From Bradyrhizobium sp. CCGUVB1N3 (GTDB lineage Bacteria; Pseudomonadota; Alphaproteobacteria; Rhizobiales; Xanthobacteraceae): DNA of 64,000 nucleotides. The position numbers were made by a program, and so were the translations under genes. Shown here in pieces: positions 16,496-25,563 of the stretch. The notes below the pieces were generated by a model. That model saw only the letters and a program-made list of their open reading frames with translations, did no database searches and had not been told where the DNA came from. Each line of letters starts with the position of its first letter. Position 1 is the first letter of the stretch. The stretch covers positions 124,001 to 188,000 of the forward strand of contig NZ_JANADR010000002.1 of assembly GCF_024199925.1 (NCBI RefSeq), written 5' to 3'.

Positions 16496-19279
16496 TTAGT
16501 GCCGAGGCCACAGCGGCTGGAAATGCCCCGGCGTGTGCAAAATGTGCACCAGTCGACCTTCCTGACCCAGGACAGGATGCACGGTCCACCCGCCATTCGC
16601 ATGTGCCTCGATGGCTTGAATGCGCAGGCCAAAACTGGTCGCCAGCACGACCCCGACACCAGCGCCGTAAAGGTCGATTTCGCCATGCGGATCGACCGTG
16701 CCGTCTTGAACCAGGCTATTCCGCAACAACTGAGCCTGTTGCTGAAGTTGCTGAGTCTGCGGCGTTTCGTCGTCCTGTCGCTCCGTGTTGCTGGCCAATT
16801 GAAGAACCGTTTCCAGCAGGCAATTCAGTCCTTGGCCACTGGCTTGTCCCACGTAGGCATTGAATCGCGCCAAAAATGCTTGGAGCGTGTCGCTCAACGG
16901 GCCGACAGACAAGGCAGGCAGCGATGCGCCCGCGAGTGCCTGTGAGGGCGCCTGGTGATGTGCCGCGGGCGGCACTCCGATGGCGGCGGCGCTGTGCCGA
17001 TCGGAGCCAGAAGTACTGGTGTGTTGCCAAGGATCGCTGACGATGTTTTCTTCGAAATGACGCCCCCAAAAGCCCGTGGGCATCTCTGATGGTCCCATGC
17101 TTTCGGCACCGCTGGTGCCACCCCAGTCCTGTGCGCCAATCGGTCGTGTGTCGCTGGCTTGGTAACTCGGCGCGCTCCACGATTGTGCGCCGTGCGCGTA
17201 GCCGTGCTCATTGCGGTCCGACTGCGCGGACTGCAATGGCCACGCTGAGCTCCAGCCGGCAGGTACCTGTGCCGCGATCTGGTTCGCCTCGCGCCCAAGC
17301 TGCGACTGATCGCAACTTGCCACTTGCGGCTCGGCATGGTTTGGGAGCCAGCTTTCGCCGTGCTCCCATCCCGCGCGGATGAGCGGCCCGATATCCGCGA
17401 GCGGCGGACGGGATGCTCCACCGGCCGAGGATCCGCCAGGATCGTGGACCGGCTGAATAATAACTTGTCTGCCTAGCGGATTGTTTACGGCCGGCTCCCA
17501 CGCTCGGCTATCGAACGATGCCGTGTAAGGCTGAGTGTTAATAGACAAATTCGTCGGCCACTGCGACGGCCTCGGTAGGAGCCCTGCTCTGTCCAGTGCT
17601 CCGATCAGGACGCCGGGGGCCGGTTGGGGGCCATTGAATTGCGAGGGATCAAATTGCAGGGGAAGGAGATATCCGAAATCACGCGGCGGCGGCCGAGCCG
17701 GTAGGGCGGCTGCCGGAGCGGATGATTGTTGCGACAGGCTTAAGGAAGACGGCATGCCTGCCCAAAAGTTCGCGAGGTCCCAACTGTCGGCGGGCAGCTG
17801 GCCAGCTTGGTCCACTTCCTGCCAGAGTTCCCCCGGATCGACAGCTTGCAATGGCGAATGGGCTGCCTGTTCCCCCATCTGCCAGGAGCCGACTGCGCCC
17901 GAAGCACCGTCCCCGAGGCTACTGTTGCCGGACTCACGTATCAGGCCGATAGGCGGCGTAGTCTCTGTTCGCTGGTTGGAACGAGCTGCATCATCGATGA
18001 TATGTCCGCGTTCTGCCGTGGAACTGTGATGTGGAGGCCCGCGATCAGCTAATGTGTTTGAGCCACGATACTCACGAAGCGCTTGCAAGGCGGTTTTCAG
18101 GTCCGTCAGGTGGCGGGCACACCGTGATACCCTGTGGGCGTGGTCGAGCAGCGATTCGTGATCGAGTGCAGTAATCGTTTGACTTGGCCCGAGAGAATTC
18201 GCCAAGTTACGCAAAGTGCGATTATACCGCCGGGCGGTCTTGCTGTGCCAGTCTCGGTGCCCAGCAGCTGCCTCGATGGCCCGGTCGATGAGACTCTCGT
18301 CTTCCACAGAGAAAGGCTCGCGATGCCTCCGAAGGATCGTCAACGCGGGACCCACATGCGGGTCTTTCGGAAAAAACTCGTCGGCGTAAGCGACCAAGGA
18401 AACATGATCGAGTGCATCAATGGTTTGGCCTCGCGCCCCTAGACGATTGCCCAATCGACGAAGAGCGCGAGCGTAAACGCATACTGTTCCTTCTGTTAGA
18501 TTCCCGCGCTCGGCCTCGAGAGCCGAGTTGATGAGGTTCTCGTCGTTATCAGACAGATGAGGATAGTTAGGGTTTGAGCGCGGTGGGCGGCTCCCTGCGA
18601 TGGGGGCAGCACCCACATCAATTGGTCCAAGCTCACGATATCTCCTAAGGGACGTCAATGCGGAGCCAACATGAGAGACATCCGAAAAAAACTCTTGGGC
18701 GTGAGCGACCAAAGAATCATGATCGATTGCATCAATGGCTTGCCCTCGCGCCCCGAGATGATCGCCCAATCGACGAAGAACGCCAGCGTATTTGCGTACT
18801 GTTCCTTCTGTTAGATTCCCGCGCACAACCCCGGCCTCGAGAGCCGAGCTGATGAGGTTCTCGTCGTTATCGGACAGATGAGGATAGTCAGGGTTTGAGC
18901 GCGGTGGGCGGCCCCCTGCGATGGGAGCAGCACCGCTTTGGCGCTCCTCGGCCAAGTGCTGCTCAGAGTCCTCGTGCGCGACCTGGTCTACCTCCGCTTG
19001 GGCGGCCGGCTCTGCCTGTTGTTGCAACATGGCGTAGTACGCCTGCAGCCAACCTGGATCGACTGGATCGAATGGATTGAAATTGTCTGGGTCCACGCCA
19101 ATCTCCCGCGTCGCCAATCTCCCGCGTCCGAAGTTAGATCGTAGCAAGTTCTCCACTTCAGCGCCAAAAGCGGGAAGGCGGTTGAATTGATCGGGATAGG
19201 GCGACAGTCCCGCACGTTTGCGGGCGACGACTTGGATCCCTGGCCGGCGCTTCAGCCAGCTGCGCTGGGGTGCCTCCAT
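16496..19279 (-). CDS. Large effector-like protein with internal repeats and cysteine-protease-like C-terminus
   Basis: 927 residues from ATG 19279. Three tandem helical units lie at about 117-215, 224-320 and 322-407; the first two share the lead RPPRSNPxYPHLSDNDENLI and the core GNLTEGTVxxYAxxLRRLG, and the third is diverged. They resemble SAM-like repeats I recall from Bradyrhizobium type III effector candidates. A long Ser/Gln/Pro-rich linker follows (about 410-800). The end has GLNCLLETVLQLA with Cys 820 and LHTPGHFQPLWP with His 919, the Cys/His spacing of OTU/papain-type proteases. No signal peptide or membrane segment. Effector status is inference; no convincing tts box was found. Confidence 0.6.
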   Translation of the reverse strand: MEAPQRSWLKRRPGIQVVARKRAGLSPYPDQFNRLPAFGAEVENLLRSNFGRGRLATREIGVDPDNFNPFDPVDPGWLQAYYAMLQQQAEPAAQAEVDQVAHEDSEQHLAEERQSGAAPIAGGRPPRSNPDYPHLSDNDENLISSALEAGVVRGNLTEGTVRKYAGVLRRLGDHLGARGQAIDAIDHDSLVAHAQEFFSDVSHVGSALTSLRRYRELGPIDVGAAPIAGSRPPRSNPNYPHLSDNDENLINSALEAERGNLTEGTVCVYARALRRLGNRLGARGQTIDALDHVSLVAYADEFFPKDPHVGPALTILRRHREPFSVEDESLIDRAIEAAAGHRDWHSKTARRYNRTLRNLANSLGPSQTITALDHESLLDHAHRVSRCARHLTDLKTALQALREYRGSNTLADRGPPHHSSTAERGHIIDDAARSNQRTETTPPIGLIRESGNSSLGDGASGAVGSWQMGEQAAHSPLQAVDPGELWQEVDQAGQLPADSWDLANFWAGMPSSLSLSQQSSAPAAALPARPPPRDFGYLLPLQFDPSQFNGPQPAPGVLIGALDRAGLLPRPSQWPTNLSINTQPYTASFDSRAWEPAVNNPLGRQVIIQPVHDPGGSSAGGASRPPLADIGPLIRAGWEHGESWLPNHAEPQVASCDQSQLGREANQIAAQVPAGWSSAWPLQSAQSDRNEHGYAHGAQSWSAPSYQASDTRPIGAQDWGGTSGAESMGPSEMPTGFWGRHFEENIVSDPWQHTSTSGSDRHSAAAIGVPPAAHHQAPSQALAGASLPALSVGPLSDTLQAFLARFNAYVGQASGQGLNCLLETVLQLASNTERQDDETPQTQQLQQQAQLLRNSLVQDGTVDPHGEIDLYGAGVGVVLATSFGLRIQAIEAHANGGWTVHPVLGQEGRLVHILHTPGHFQPLWPRH

Positions 19280-19380
19280 TCATCAACAGGTCAATATTCG
19301 CACAGACCGTAGAATTGCGGACCTACCAAAGCTGGGCGGCGGCGATCAGGGTGAGCACACTCCGTCTCGTCTTTTTCGTC
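19255..19380. repeat. Direct repeat A (effector 5' end and upstream region)
   Basis: About 120 bp matching 23206-23325 in the same orientation with a few mismatches and one short indel. It runs from the first codons of the 927-aa gene through its leader. Repeat B sits in the same way over the start of the PAAR-like fragment, so both genes have acquired the same 5' segment. Confidence 0.8.
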
Positions 19381-19585
19381 ATCATCCGCTCCATCTAGCT
19401 GTTAGCTGCTCTATGTGATGGCCGGGGCCCCCTTTGATCATCTCCCAGTTACTATCCAGCATAGTACCCGCCAAATAGAAACGCCGCGCAAAATGCCGGG
19501 CGTTTCTATTGGCGGTTGGGCCCCAAAAAACGGGCCATCTCGCTTTGTCTTTAAATGGCCTTCCAGATGTGATCGAGGGAGCACG
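19381..19585. other. Intergenic region with long inverted repeat
   Basis: CCGCCAAATAGAAACGCC (19468-19485) faces its near-exact complement at 19499-19515 (one base missing), making a stable 17-bp hairpin. It lies downstream of the minus-strand TPR gene and could end its transcription, or be a small miniature repeat. No gene is visible. Confidence 0.5.
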
Positions 19586-21364
19586 CTACCCCAATTCGCT
19601 CGGTGACGCGCGCAACAGTGCCTCCAGTTTACGCCCGCCTTGCTCGATCGCCTCAGACCAATGGCCGAACCGTTCCTGCGCGACGACTTCGAACGACGGG
19701 TACCACAGTGGCTTTCCGCCAGCCTGGGCCCAATACCAGGGATAACCGCATGGCACGAAAACCACGCCGGGAACTCCGAGTGCTCCGGCGATATGGACGG
19801 CGAAGCTGTCGGGCCCAACCACGGCGTCGAGATTGGCGATCGCTGCGATCAATTCCGCAGGGCGCTCGATATGCACACCGGCATCGATCGGGTGACGCCA
19901 TCGCTTCATGTCGTGGCGTTGCGCTCCACTCATCAAACTGATCGGCGTGACGGAGTGTGGAATCACAGCGGCGACCTGCTCCATCGATAGGCCGAGGGCG
20001 CTGCTCTCCCATAAGATTCCTACCAACGGCCTTGTGAACACGGCCAAAGCATCGCGCCACTTGGCGAATAGCTCGGCATCGGGACGCAGGTACGGAACGC
20101 CATCCGCAATGGTGCAGGCGTCGATCGACAGAATGCGCAATAGCGATTGCAACGGCGTAGCTGAGAGTCCAGGTCTCGGCTCGTCGATAACCACCGGCTC
20201 AGCGAGGTGGGCAAGAAGAGCCCGATAACGTGGCTCCGCGACCACATGCACATCTTGCTGGCTCGTCAGCCGGCGCAAGAGGCGAACGAGCGCCACGAAC
20301 TCGAGTGCGCCGGTCGTCGGGGGGACGAGTATCCGCGTCACAGGCTCTAAGGCGGTCGGATCGGGTGACGGGAAGCGACCGAGCGTCAGTTCGAGCGTTT
20401 TCTGTAAAGACTTCGCTGCTTCATTCTCTGGCAGCGCCTGCGCGACGCGGTCGACAAGCTTGAGGGCTTCATCGAACCGGCCAACGAGTTGCAGGACACG
20501 CACCAGAGCAATCGCGGCGGAGTGGTCCGATTTTCGAGCGCGAACGAATTCCGTCAGTTGCGCAATGCCTCGGTCCATTTCACCCTTGGCAATCGTAACG
20601 CGGGCCAAGATTTCGCGGGCACCAACATGAGCCGGCGCATAGGCCAGTAACTTCTCGCAGGTCGTCTCCGCTTGCGACCAGCGCCCTGTTGCGGCGCGGC
20701 AATAAGCCAGATGCAAGAGGCCGTCTGTATCGAGTGGGGCGCGCAGATGCGCGCGTTCGGCAAGGTTGAGCGCCTCGTCGAATCGGCTTCGTTCGAGCAT
20801 AAGGGCCGACAAATGGCCCAGCGCATCAGGATCGTCTGGAGCAATCTCGAGCGCACGAAGCAGGACAGTCTCAGCCGACGAAGTGTGGCCTAAGGCGAAC
20901 TCGATGGCTCCGAATTGAAGGAGAGCGCGCGTATTGCCTGGCTCGTTGTCGACAACGGTCTCCGTCATCGCGCGGGCATCCGTAACGTTGCCGTGGCTCA
21001 ACAGGGCTCGAGCGAGCGCTAGCTTAATCGCACCGTTGCGCGGGGCGAGAGCAACCGCGCGTTCGAGGCAGATCATCGCCTCCTCAGCGCGGCCGAGCAA
21101 TTGGTGGGCGATACCGAGATTGGTGATGAGGCTCGCGTGTTCGGGGTAAATGGTCGCCGCTTCAGCCAGCATATCGAACGCAAACTCGGTCTGTCGCCGC
21201 GCAAGCGCCAATGTGGCCCTTGCATTGAGCGTATCCGGATCGCTTGTGACAGGGACCTCCTCCAGTAGCGCTTCCGCCTCCTCGATACGGCCGGCGGCAA
21301 TAAGCTCCTGGGCCGTTCTAACCCGGTCCTGCCAGCTCGGAGCGGACATGCCAACGGACGGCAT
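19586..21364 (-). CDS. TPR protein with GT9-like C-terminal domain
   Basis: 592 residues from ATG 21364. About residues 15-310 are consecutive TPR units (ASLITNLGIAHQLLGRAEEA, DALGHLSALMLERSRFDEAL). The C-terminal half resembles heptosyltransferase-like (GT9) Rossmann domains, with DAVVGPDSFAVHIAGALGVP and GVVFVPCGYPWYWAQ near the end. Proteins of this form occur with flagellar, glycan and secretion loci. It starts three bases after the DUF3540-like stop, so it is the last gene of the cassette at 23.2-19.6 kb. Role unknown; sugar transfer is not proven by motif. Confidence 0.7.
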   Translation of the reverse strand: MPSVGMSAPSWQDRVRTAQELIAAGRIEEAEALLEEVPVTSDPDTLNARATLALARRQTEFAFDMLAEAATIYPEHASLITNLGIAHQLLGRAEEAMICLERAVALAPRNGAIKLALARALLSHGNVTDARAMTETVVDNEPGNTRALLQFGAIEFALGHTSSAETVLLRALEIAPDDPDALGHLSALMLERSRFDEALNLAERAHLRAPLDTDGLLHLAYCRAATGRWSQAETTCEKLLAYAPAHVGAREILARVTIAKGEMDRGIAQLTEFVRARKSDHSAAIALVRVLQLVGRFDEALKLVDRVAQALPENEAAKSLQKTLELTLGRFPSPDPTALEPVTRILVPPTTGALEFVALVRLLRRLTSQQDVHVVAEPRYRALLAHLAEPVVIDEPRPGLSATPLQSLLRILSIDACTIADGVPYLRPDAELFAKWRDALAVFTRPLVGILWESSALGLSMEQVAAVIPHSVTPISLMSGAQRHDMKRWRHPIDAGVHIERPAELIAAIANLDAVVGPDSFAVHIAGALGVPGVVFVPCGYPWYWAQAGGKPLWYPSFEVVAQERFGHWSEAIEQGGRKLEALLRASPSELG

Positions 21365-21367
21365 CGG

Positions 21368-22018
21368 CTACGCAACCGTGACGCGTTTGCCGTCGCGACG
21401 GAGAGCCGCGCTCACCGCGGCGACCTTGATGTGGGCGATCTCAGAAGCAATGCCAGTAAGCCCAATGGCTCGCGTTTCGGTCTGCAAAACGTCGATGCGC
21501 TCAATCAACGTGGCACGGTCAACTACCTTTACGGTGAGCGACCCGGTGCTCGCTTCCTGGGGCCGCGCCGAGGATCGGACATGATCCGCGATTAACGTGT
21601 AGAGTTTACCGATCCAGGTGCCTTTGTTCGCGAGTACCGAAAACAATTTGGCCTGCAGATCGACACTATCGGCGCAAAAGGAGGGGCGCTGACGCGCCGC
21701 AAGAGTGATGGTCTTGGCTTCAATCGAAATGGTGTGACCTCCGAGTAGGCCGACCACAGGACCGTTGGAAGCCGCCCGCTCGAGCACGGTCACGACAAAA
21801 AGCTTGATCCACGTTGGTAGCGAGCAAAACATGTCCTGTGGCAAAGGTCAGGCGAGGGATATCCGACAGCTACCGTCAATTGTGCCGAGTGCTAGCGAAT
21901 TCGACGTCCACCGCAATGCGCTGACTGACACGACACGGGCCGTGTTATGTTCGCCTTCTAGCAAGCGCTCGGCTGTCGATAAAATTTGAGCGTTTGTGGC
22001 GCGGATCGTCATCGTCAT
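21368..22018 (-). pseudogene. DUF3540-like T6SS-associated gene with in-frame TGA
   Basis: The frame opens at ATG 22018 (MTMTIRATNA), 18 bp after the preceding stop, and reads to CRISLA before a TGA at 21850-21848; it then continues open to 21368. Joined, it gives about 216 residues with the DUF3540 pattern: an N-terminal strand region, LFVVTVLERA, GGHTISIEAKTITLAA, and an end IKVAAVSAALRRDGKRVTV. DUF3540 proteins accompany T6SS VgrG/PAAR effector loci. A TTG at 21844 could restart a 158-residue protein, but the stop probably inactivates the gene unless it is read through. Family assignment is from memory. Confidence 0.5.
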
Positions 22019-22035
22019 TCTTGCTCTCTGGTCAG

Positions 22036-22992
22036 CTACAGGAAGATTGTCTGGTCCTTTTGTATGACTTCCTTCTTACCGGTGCGGGACATGTTCTCTG
22101 CTGCTTGGATGACAAGCTCGTGCTGCGCCGTGCTTAACTTGCCCTGCCTCACGGCTTTTTCTGTAACGGACACGCTGGTCTTGCAGATCTTGCTGTCGCG
22201 GCCGACCACCTTCAGGTCTTCATCGGGTACGTATTTGAAACTGCTTGTTTTGAGAATTGTTTGACTACTATCAGCCGACTTGAAGTCGGGTCCCAAAACA
22301 CACTTAATCGATTCGCCGATCACTTGCTTGACGTCGTGGCCTCTGACAATGTTGAGGTTGTTGCCAACCGTGACAGATTGCGCATCGCCCAGATTAAATA
22401 AACATGATCTTGAAATCTTATAGGTGAACGCTTCTCCAAAGAAGACTGATACGTTCCTGGCCATCGTCAGCTGGGTAGTCGCGCCGCGCATACAGGTGAG
22501 TTTTGTTCCGTCGAAGAATTCCTCGGTGTTGCCCATAATCCGCTTTTCGGTGTTGCCAGTGGTCGTTTCTACTTTGTCACCTTTATTGACCAACTTGACC
22601 CGGTTCGAAGCCGTCAGGATGATGTCCGCGGACGTCACAGCGCTACCAGCAGTGATTGACACGCCATTCTCGGCGGAGATCTCATAGATGCCCTTTGGCA
22701 CCTTGTGCTGGACGTTTCCGTTCGTGACCTCCATCGTTTGGCCGCCCCCGATTTTCAACAGTGCCGCGCCTTCGACATTTGCCTGGAAGTCCTTGTTGGT
22801 GAAGGCAAGTATGCCAGCGTTGTCGCTTTCATGCTCGCGGGTGACTGCCGGATCATCGTTGACCGTCGCCTTGAGACCAGTGACAAGTTTTGCCTCGTCG
22901 TCCGAATAAGAGCCGAGGCGCAGATAACTCGACTTGGTCTGAGGAGAAGAAAAAGTTTCTGGAACGCTCAGTCGCATGCTGGCATTTGGCAT
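22036..22992 (-). CDS. Beta-helix protein resembling a VgrG/gp5 tail
   Basis: 318 residues from ATG 22992. The centre (about 60-220) is a run of short strands with repeated Gly, Asn, Thr and Val (ALLKIGGGQTMEVTNGNVQH, SADIILTASNRVKLVNKGDK, TTTGNTEKRIMGNTEEF), like the triple-stranded beta-helix of VgrG and phage gp5 C-termini. No OB-fold or gp27-like part is present, so it is not a full VgrG. The order with a PAAR-like fragment before it and DUF3540 after it matches T6SS effector-delivery accessory loci. Its first 140 bases overlap the out-of-frame tail of the PAAR-like frame. Confidence 0.5.
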   Translation of the reverse strand: MPNASMRLSVPETFSSPQTKSSYLRLGSYSDDEAKLVTGLKATVNDDPAVTREHESDNAGILAFTNKDFQANVEGAALLKIGGGQTMEVTNGNVQHKVPKGIYEISAENGVSITAGSAVTSADIILTASNRVKLVNKGDKVETTTGNTEKRIMGNTEEFFDGTKLTCMRGATTQLTMARNVSVFFGEAFTYKISRSCLFNLGDAQSVTVGNNLNIVRGHDVKQVIGESIKCVLGPDFKSADSSQTILKTSSFKYVPDEDLKVVGRDSKICKTSVSVTEKAVRQGKLSTAQHELVIQAAENMSRTGKKEVIQKDQTIFL

Positions 22993-23224
22993 CGTTGAAT
23001 TCCCTAGTCGTTTGGCTGTAGGCGCCCTGGCGCTGCGTCATCAAGCGGATTTGAGAGGTCGAAAGCCCGAAGGCATTCGGGTTGGCACCGTTGTGCTTGG
23101 TTGGCATGCCCACTCTGGTTGCCGCTGACCCGCCCATTGACAAATCGTCAGATCCAGCCTTGGCGCGGCCCGGACCAATGACAAGACCAGAGATGACGCC
23201 CAGCGCCAGCTGCGCTGGCTCCAT
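22853..23224 (-). pseudogene. PAAR-like (DUF4150-type) protein, C-terminal piece
   Basis: From ATG 23224 the frame reads LALGVISGLVIGPGRAKAGS, then SMGGSAATRVGMPTKHNGAN and FGLSTSQIRLMTQ, which matches the end of DUF4150 PAAR-like spike tips (glycine-rich, with an xPSQxKVL-like finish). Residues after about 75 only shadow the next gene in another frame. The N-terminal half, with the first PAAR motifs, is missing and is replaced exactly at repeat B. The piece is therefore truncated, although it keeps a start codon. Confidence 0.5.
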
Positions 23225-23325
23225 TCATCAACAGGCCCACATTCACACAGACCGTAGAATTGTCGACCTACCAAAGCTGGGCGGCGGCGATCAGGGTGAG
23301 CACACTCCGTCTCGTCTTCGTCGTC
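23206..23325. repeat. Direct repeat B
   Basis: Second copy of the ~120-bp repeat (see 19255-19380), same orientation. Together they bracket the T6SS-like cassette. On the minus strand the repeat also provides the last codons and stop (23293-23291) of the small acidic gene interrupted by the IS66 element. Confidence 0.8.
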
Positions 23326-23372
23326 CGACAAGCGCCAAATTGTAAGTTTGGATGCTCAGATACGGATCATCC
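23291..23372 (-). pseudogene. 3' part of small acidic gene split by IS66
   Basis: Continues the frame of 26077-26296 after removal of the IS66 element and one 8-bp duplication: after the codons for LMDD it reads PYLSIQTYNLALVGRRRRDG and stops at 23291. The rejoined protein is about 97 residues. Its last residues lie in repeat B, so even the ancestral 3' end may already be a fusion. Confidence 0.55.
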
Positions 23373-23485
23373 GTAAGCGCGCATTTTACTGCACAGGCTG
23401 CGCGCGCGGCTGACCGCGGCGTCGCGTGACGCCGCGCCCCGGTGGGATCATCGGAACGGCTTGATTGATCCTGAGCGTTCGACCG

Positions 23486-25087
23486 TCAGCCGCGGTCGTT
23501 GTCAGCTGGCAGGTTTTTTTGAGCGGTGCAGTTGAACGGCAACAGATCTTCGATATCGGCGTCTGGCGCGCGCTGGGGCAATTCGGTGAGCGCGTGACGT
23601 AGCCATGCATATGGATCGACGCCGCATGCCCGGCATGTCAGCACCAAACTGTAGATCACGGCGCTTGCCTTGGCGCCGGCAACGGTGTCGCTGAACAGCC
23701 AACTTTTTCGTCCGATGCAAAACGGCCTGATGTCGCGCTCCAGAACATTGTTATCGATCGGGGCGAGACCATCACTGGTGTAACGGGTCAGATAATCCCA
23801 TTGGTTGCGCGCATAGGCGATCGCCTTGCCGGTCAAGCTTTCGGGTAGGACCTTCGGCGCCTGGTCGTCGAGCCAGGTCCGGAAGGCGGCCAATACCGGC
23901 AGGCTATGCTGCTGGCGCAGCCGCAAGGTGTATGGGGCGCGCGTTTCGCCGTCGGGCGGCGTCTGGCGCGCCACCCTCTCGACCTCATACAACGCCTCGA
24001 AGAACTTGAGCGCCTGCAATGGCGGACCGCCAGGCTTTGTCCTAGCCTTGAGCGCATCGGTAAATTTCCTGCGCGCATGCGCCATACAGCCGAGATGGAT
24101 CGCGCCTGTCAGCGTGCGCCAGGCGTCATAGCCGTCGCTCATCAACAAGCCGCGATAGCCGGCCAGGAAGGCCTGAGGATGTTCCTGGCCGCGACCGGGC
24201 TGGTAATCGAACAGCACGACCGGCTGCGCGCAGTCCTGGCCGCTGCGATAGGCCCACATGAAGGATTTGGCCTGCGCATCACGGCCGTCCTCTTTAAGAA
24301 CCTGGACCCAAGTTTCGTCGCCGTGGACCAGGGGCTGCGACCTGAGCTTTTGCTGTAGCGCGTCATAGACCCGATGCAGATGCAACTCGCTCGCCCGGAT
24401 CACCCAGTTGCCCAGCGTCCCGCGGCTGATGCTGACGTCGGCGCGCCCCAGCGCGTCCGCCACACGGTACAGCGGCGTGCCGTCGACGTATTTGTTGGCG
24501 AGCACCAGCGCCAGCGTCGATGGCGTGGCGACGCTACCCGGCAGCGGCTGCGCCGGCATCGGCGCGGTCACAATCGGGGTGTTCAGCGCGGTGCGCTCGC
24601 AGTGACGGCAGGCATATTTGAACCGCACATGTTGCAGCACCGACGCCTTCACCTCGACGTGCAACTGCTCGGTGACGATCTCGCCCATCCGATGCATCCG
24701 ATTATGGCAGCACGGACAGTCCTTTTGATCCTCACCCAGATCATGTTCGACGCGTTGGCGCGGCAGATCGTCAGGCAGCGGCTTGCGGCCGCGTGTCTTC
24801 GGCGCCGGCTTTGGAGCCTCCGGCAATCCCGTGTCCGGCACGGCGACCGCCTCGACATCGTCGTCGTCCCGGCTTTCAGCGGCGGCCTGCTCGGCTTCGT
24901 TGAAGATGCGCTCCTTGAGCTTTTCGCTCTTCGGCGCATAGCGGTGCAGGCGCTCCAGGCGCAACTGCTCCTCAAGATGCAGCACGCGTTGTGCGAGTTT
25001 CTCGTTTTCGGCCTTCAGCGCCGCGATCTCGGCCGCGTGCGCCGCGATCAAGACTTCCAGCTCGTGCGTCGTGGGCTTGCGACTCAT
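23486..25087 (-). CDS. tnpC: IS66 transposase TnpC
   Basis: 533 residues. N-terminal coiled coil (about 5-60), a zinc-finger region with DCPCCHNRMHRMGE and KYACRHCERT, then the DDE domain (LVHGDETWVQVLKEDG, GLLMSDGYDAWRTL, CMAHARRKFTDALKA) and the C-terminal SWLFSDTVAGAKASAVIYSL and CRACGVDPYAWLRHAL block. Full length for IS66 TnpC. It catalyses strand transfer at the element ends. Confidence 0.95.
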   Translation of the reverse strand: MSRKPTTHELEVLIAAHAAEIAALKAENEKLAQRVLHLEEQLRLERLHRYAPKSEKLKERIFNEAEQAAAESRDDDDVEAVAVPDTGLPEAPKPAPKTRGRKPLPDDLPRQRVEHDLGEDQKDCPCCHNRMHRMGEIVTEQLHVEVKASVLQHVRFKYACRHCERTALNTPIVTAPMPAQPLPGSVATPSTLALVLANKYVDGTPLYRVADALGRADVSISRGTLGNWVIRASELHLHRVYDALQQKLRSQPLVHGDETWVQVLKEDGRDAQAKSFMWAYRSGQDCAQPVVLFDYQPGRGQEHPQAFLAGYRGLLMSDGYDAWRTLTGAIHLGCMAHARRKFTDALKARTKPGGPPLQALKFFEALYEVERVARQTPPDGETRAPYTLRLRQQHSLPVLAAFRTWLDDQAPKVLPESLTGKAIAYARNQWDYLTRYTSDGLAPIDNNVLERDIRPFCIGRKSWLFSDTVAGAKASAVIYSLVLTCRACGVDPYAWLRHALTELPQRAPDADIEDLLPFNCTAQKNLPADNDRG

Positions 25088-25212
25088 CGTAGTCTTGAAT
25101 CGAAGTCATGCCGCCGCGTCAACCGGGCTCCCATGTCTTCGTCATGTCTTCGGCGGCGTCATCTGAGAACGGCCATGCCGAAGCCCGATGACGCCGCCAG
25201 CATCGAGCACGC

Positions 25213-25563
25213 TCAGCCCACGCTCTGATATTGCCGCACCGGGTGACGACGCACCGCCGCGATGTTGATGCCGTCAAGCAGCCAGTGCAGCTCCTCCGTC
25301 GTCAGCGTCAGCACCGCCTCCTGACTTCGGGGCCAGTGGAATCTGTCGGCCTCCAGCCGCTTCAGCAGCATCCAAAATCCTGACCGATCATAAATCAGCA
25401 GCTTGATCCGGTCGCGGCGACGATTGCAGAACGCGAACACCGCGCGCTGGAACGGATCCAGCCCCATCGACTGCTCGACCACGATCGCCAGGCTGTTGAT
25501 GCCCGCCCGGAAGTCAATCGTTTCGCGGTGAAGGTAGACCCGAAGATCAGACGACAGTCGGAA
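25213..25563 (-). CDS. tnpB: IS66 accessory protein TnpB
   Basis: 116 residues from ATG 25563 (MFRLSSDLRVYLHRETIDFR). It has the conserved GINSLAIVVEQSMGLDPFQRAVFAFCNRRRD region (read here as two adjoining motifs) and a YDRSGFWMLLKRLE segment. Required together with TnpA and TnpC for IS66 movement; its exact role is unclear. It overlaps the tnpA stop by 17 bases. Confidence 0.92.
   Translation of the reverse strand, partial: FRLSSDLRVYLHRETIDFRAGINSLAIVVEQSMGLDPFQRAVFAFCNRRRDRIKLLIYDRSGFWMLLKRLEADRFHWPRSQEAVLTLTTEELHWLLDGINIAAVRRHPVRQYQSVG

Noticed and set aside
19381..19460. tts box upstream of the effector-like gene
   Set aside because: On the minus strand AGCTAACAGCTAG gives partial resemblance, but the TCGAAAGC core of rhizobial tts boxes is missing.
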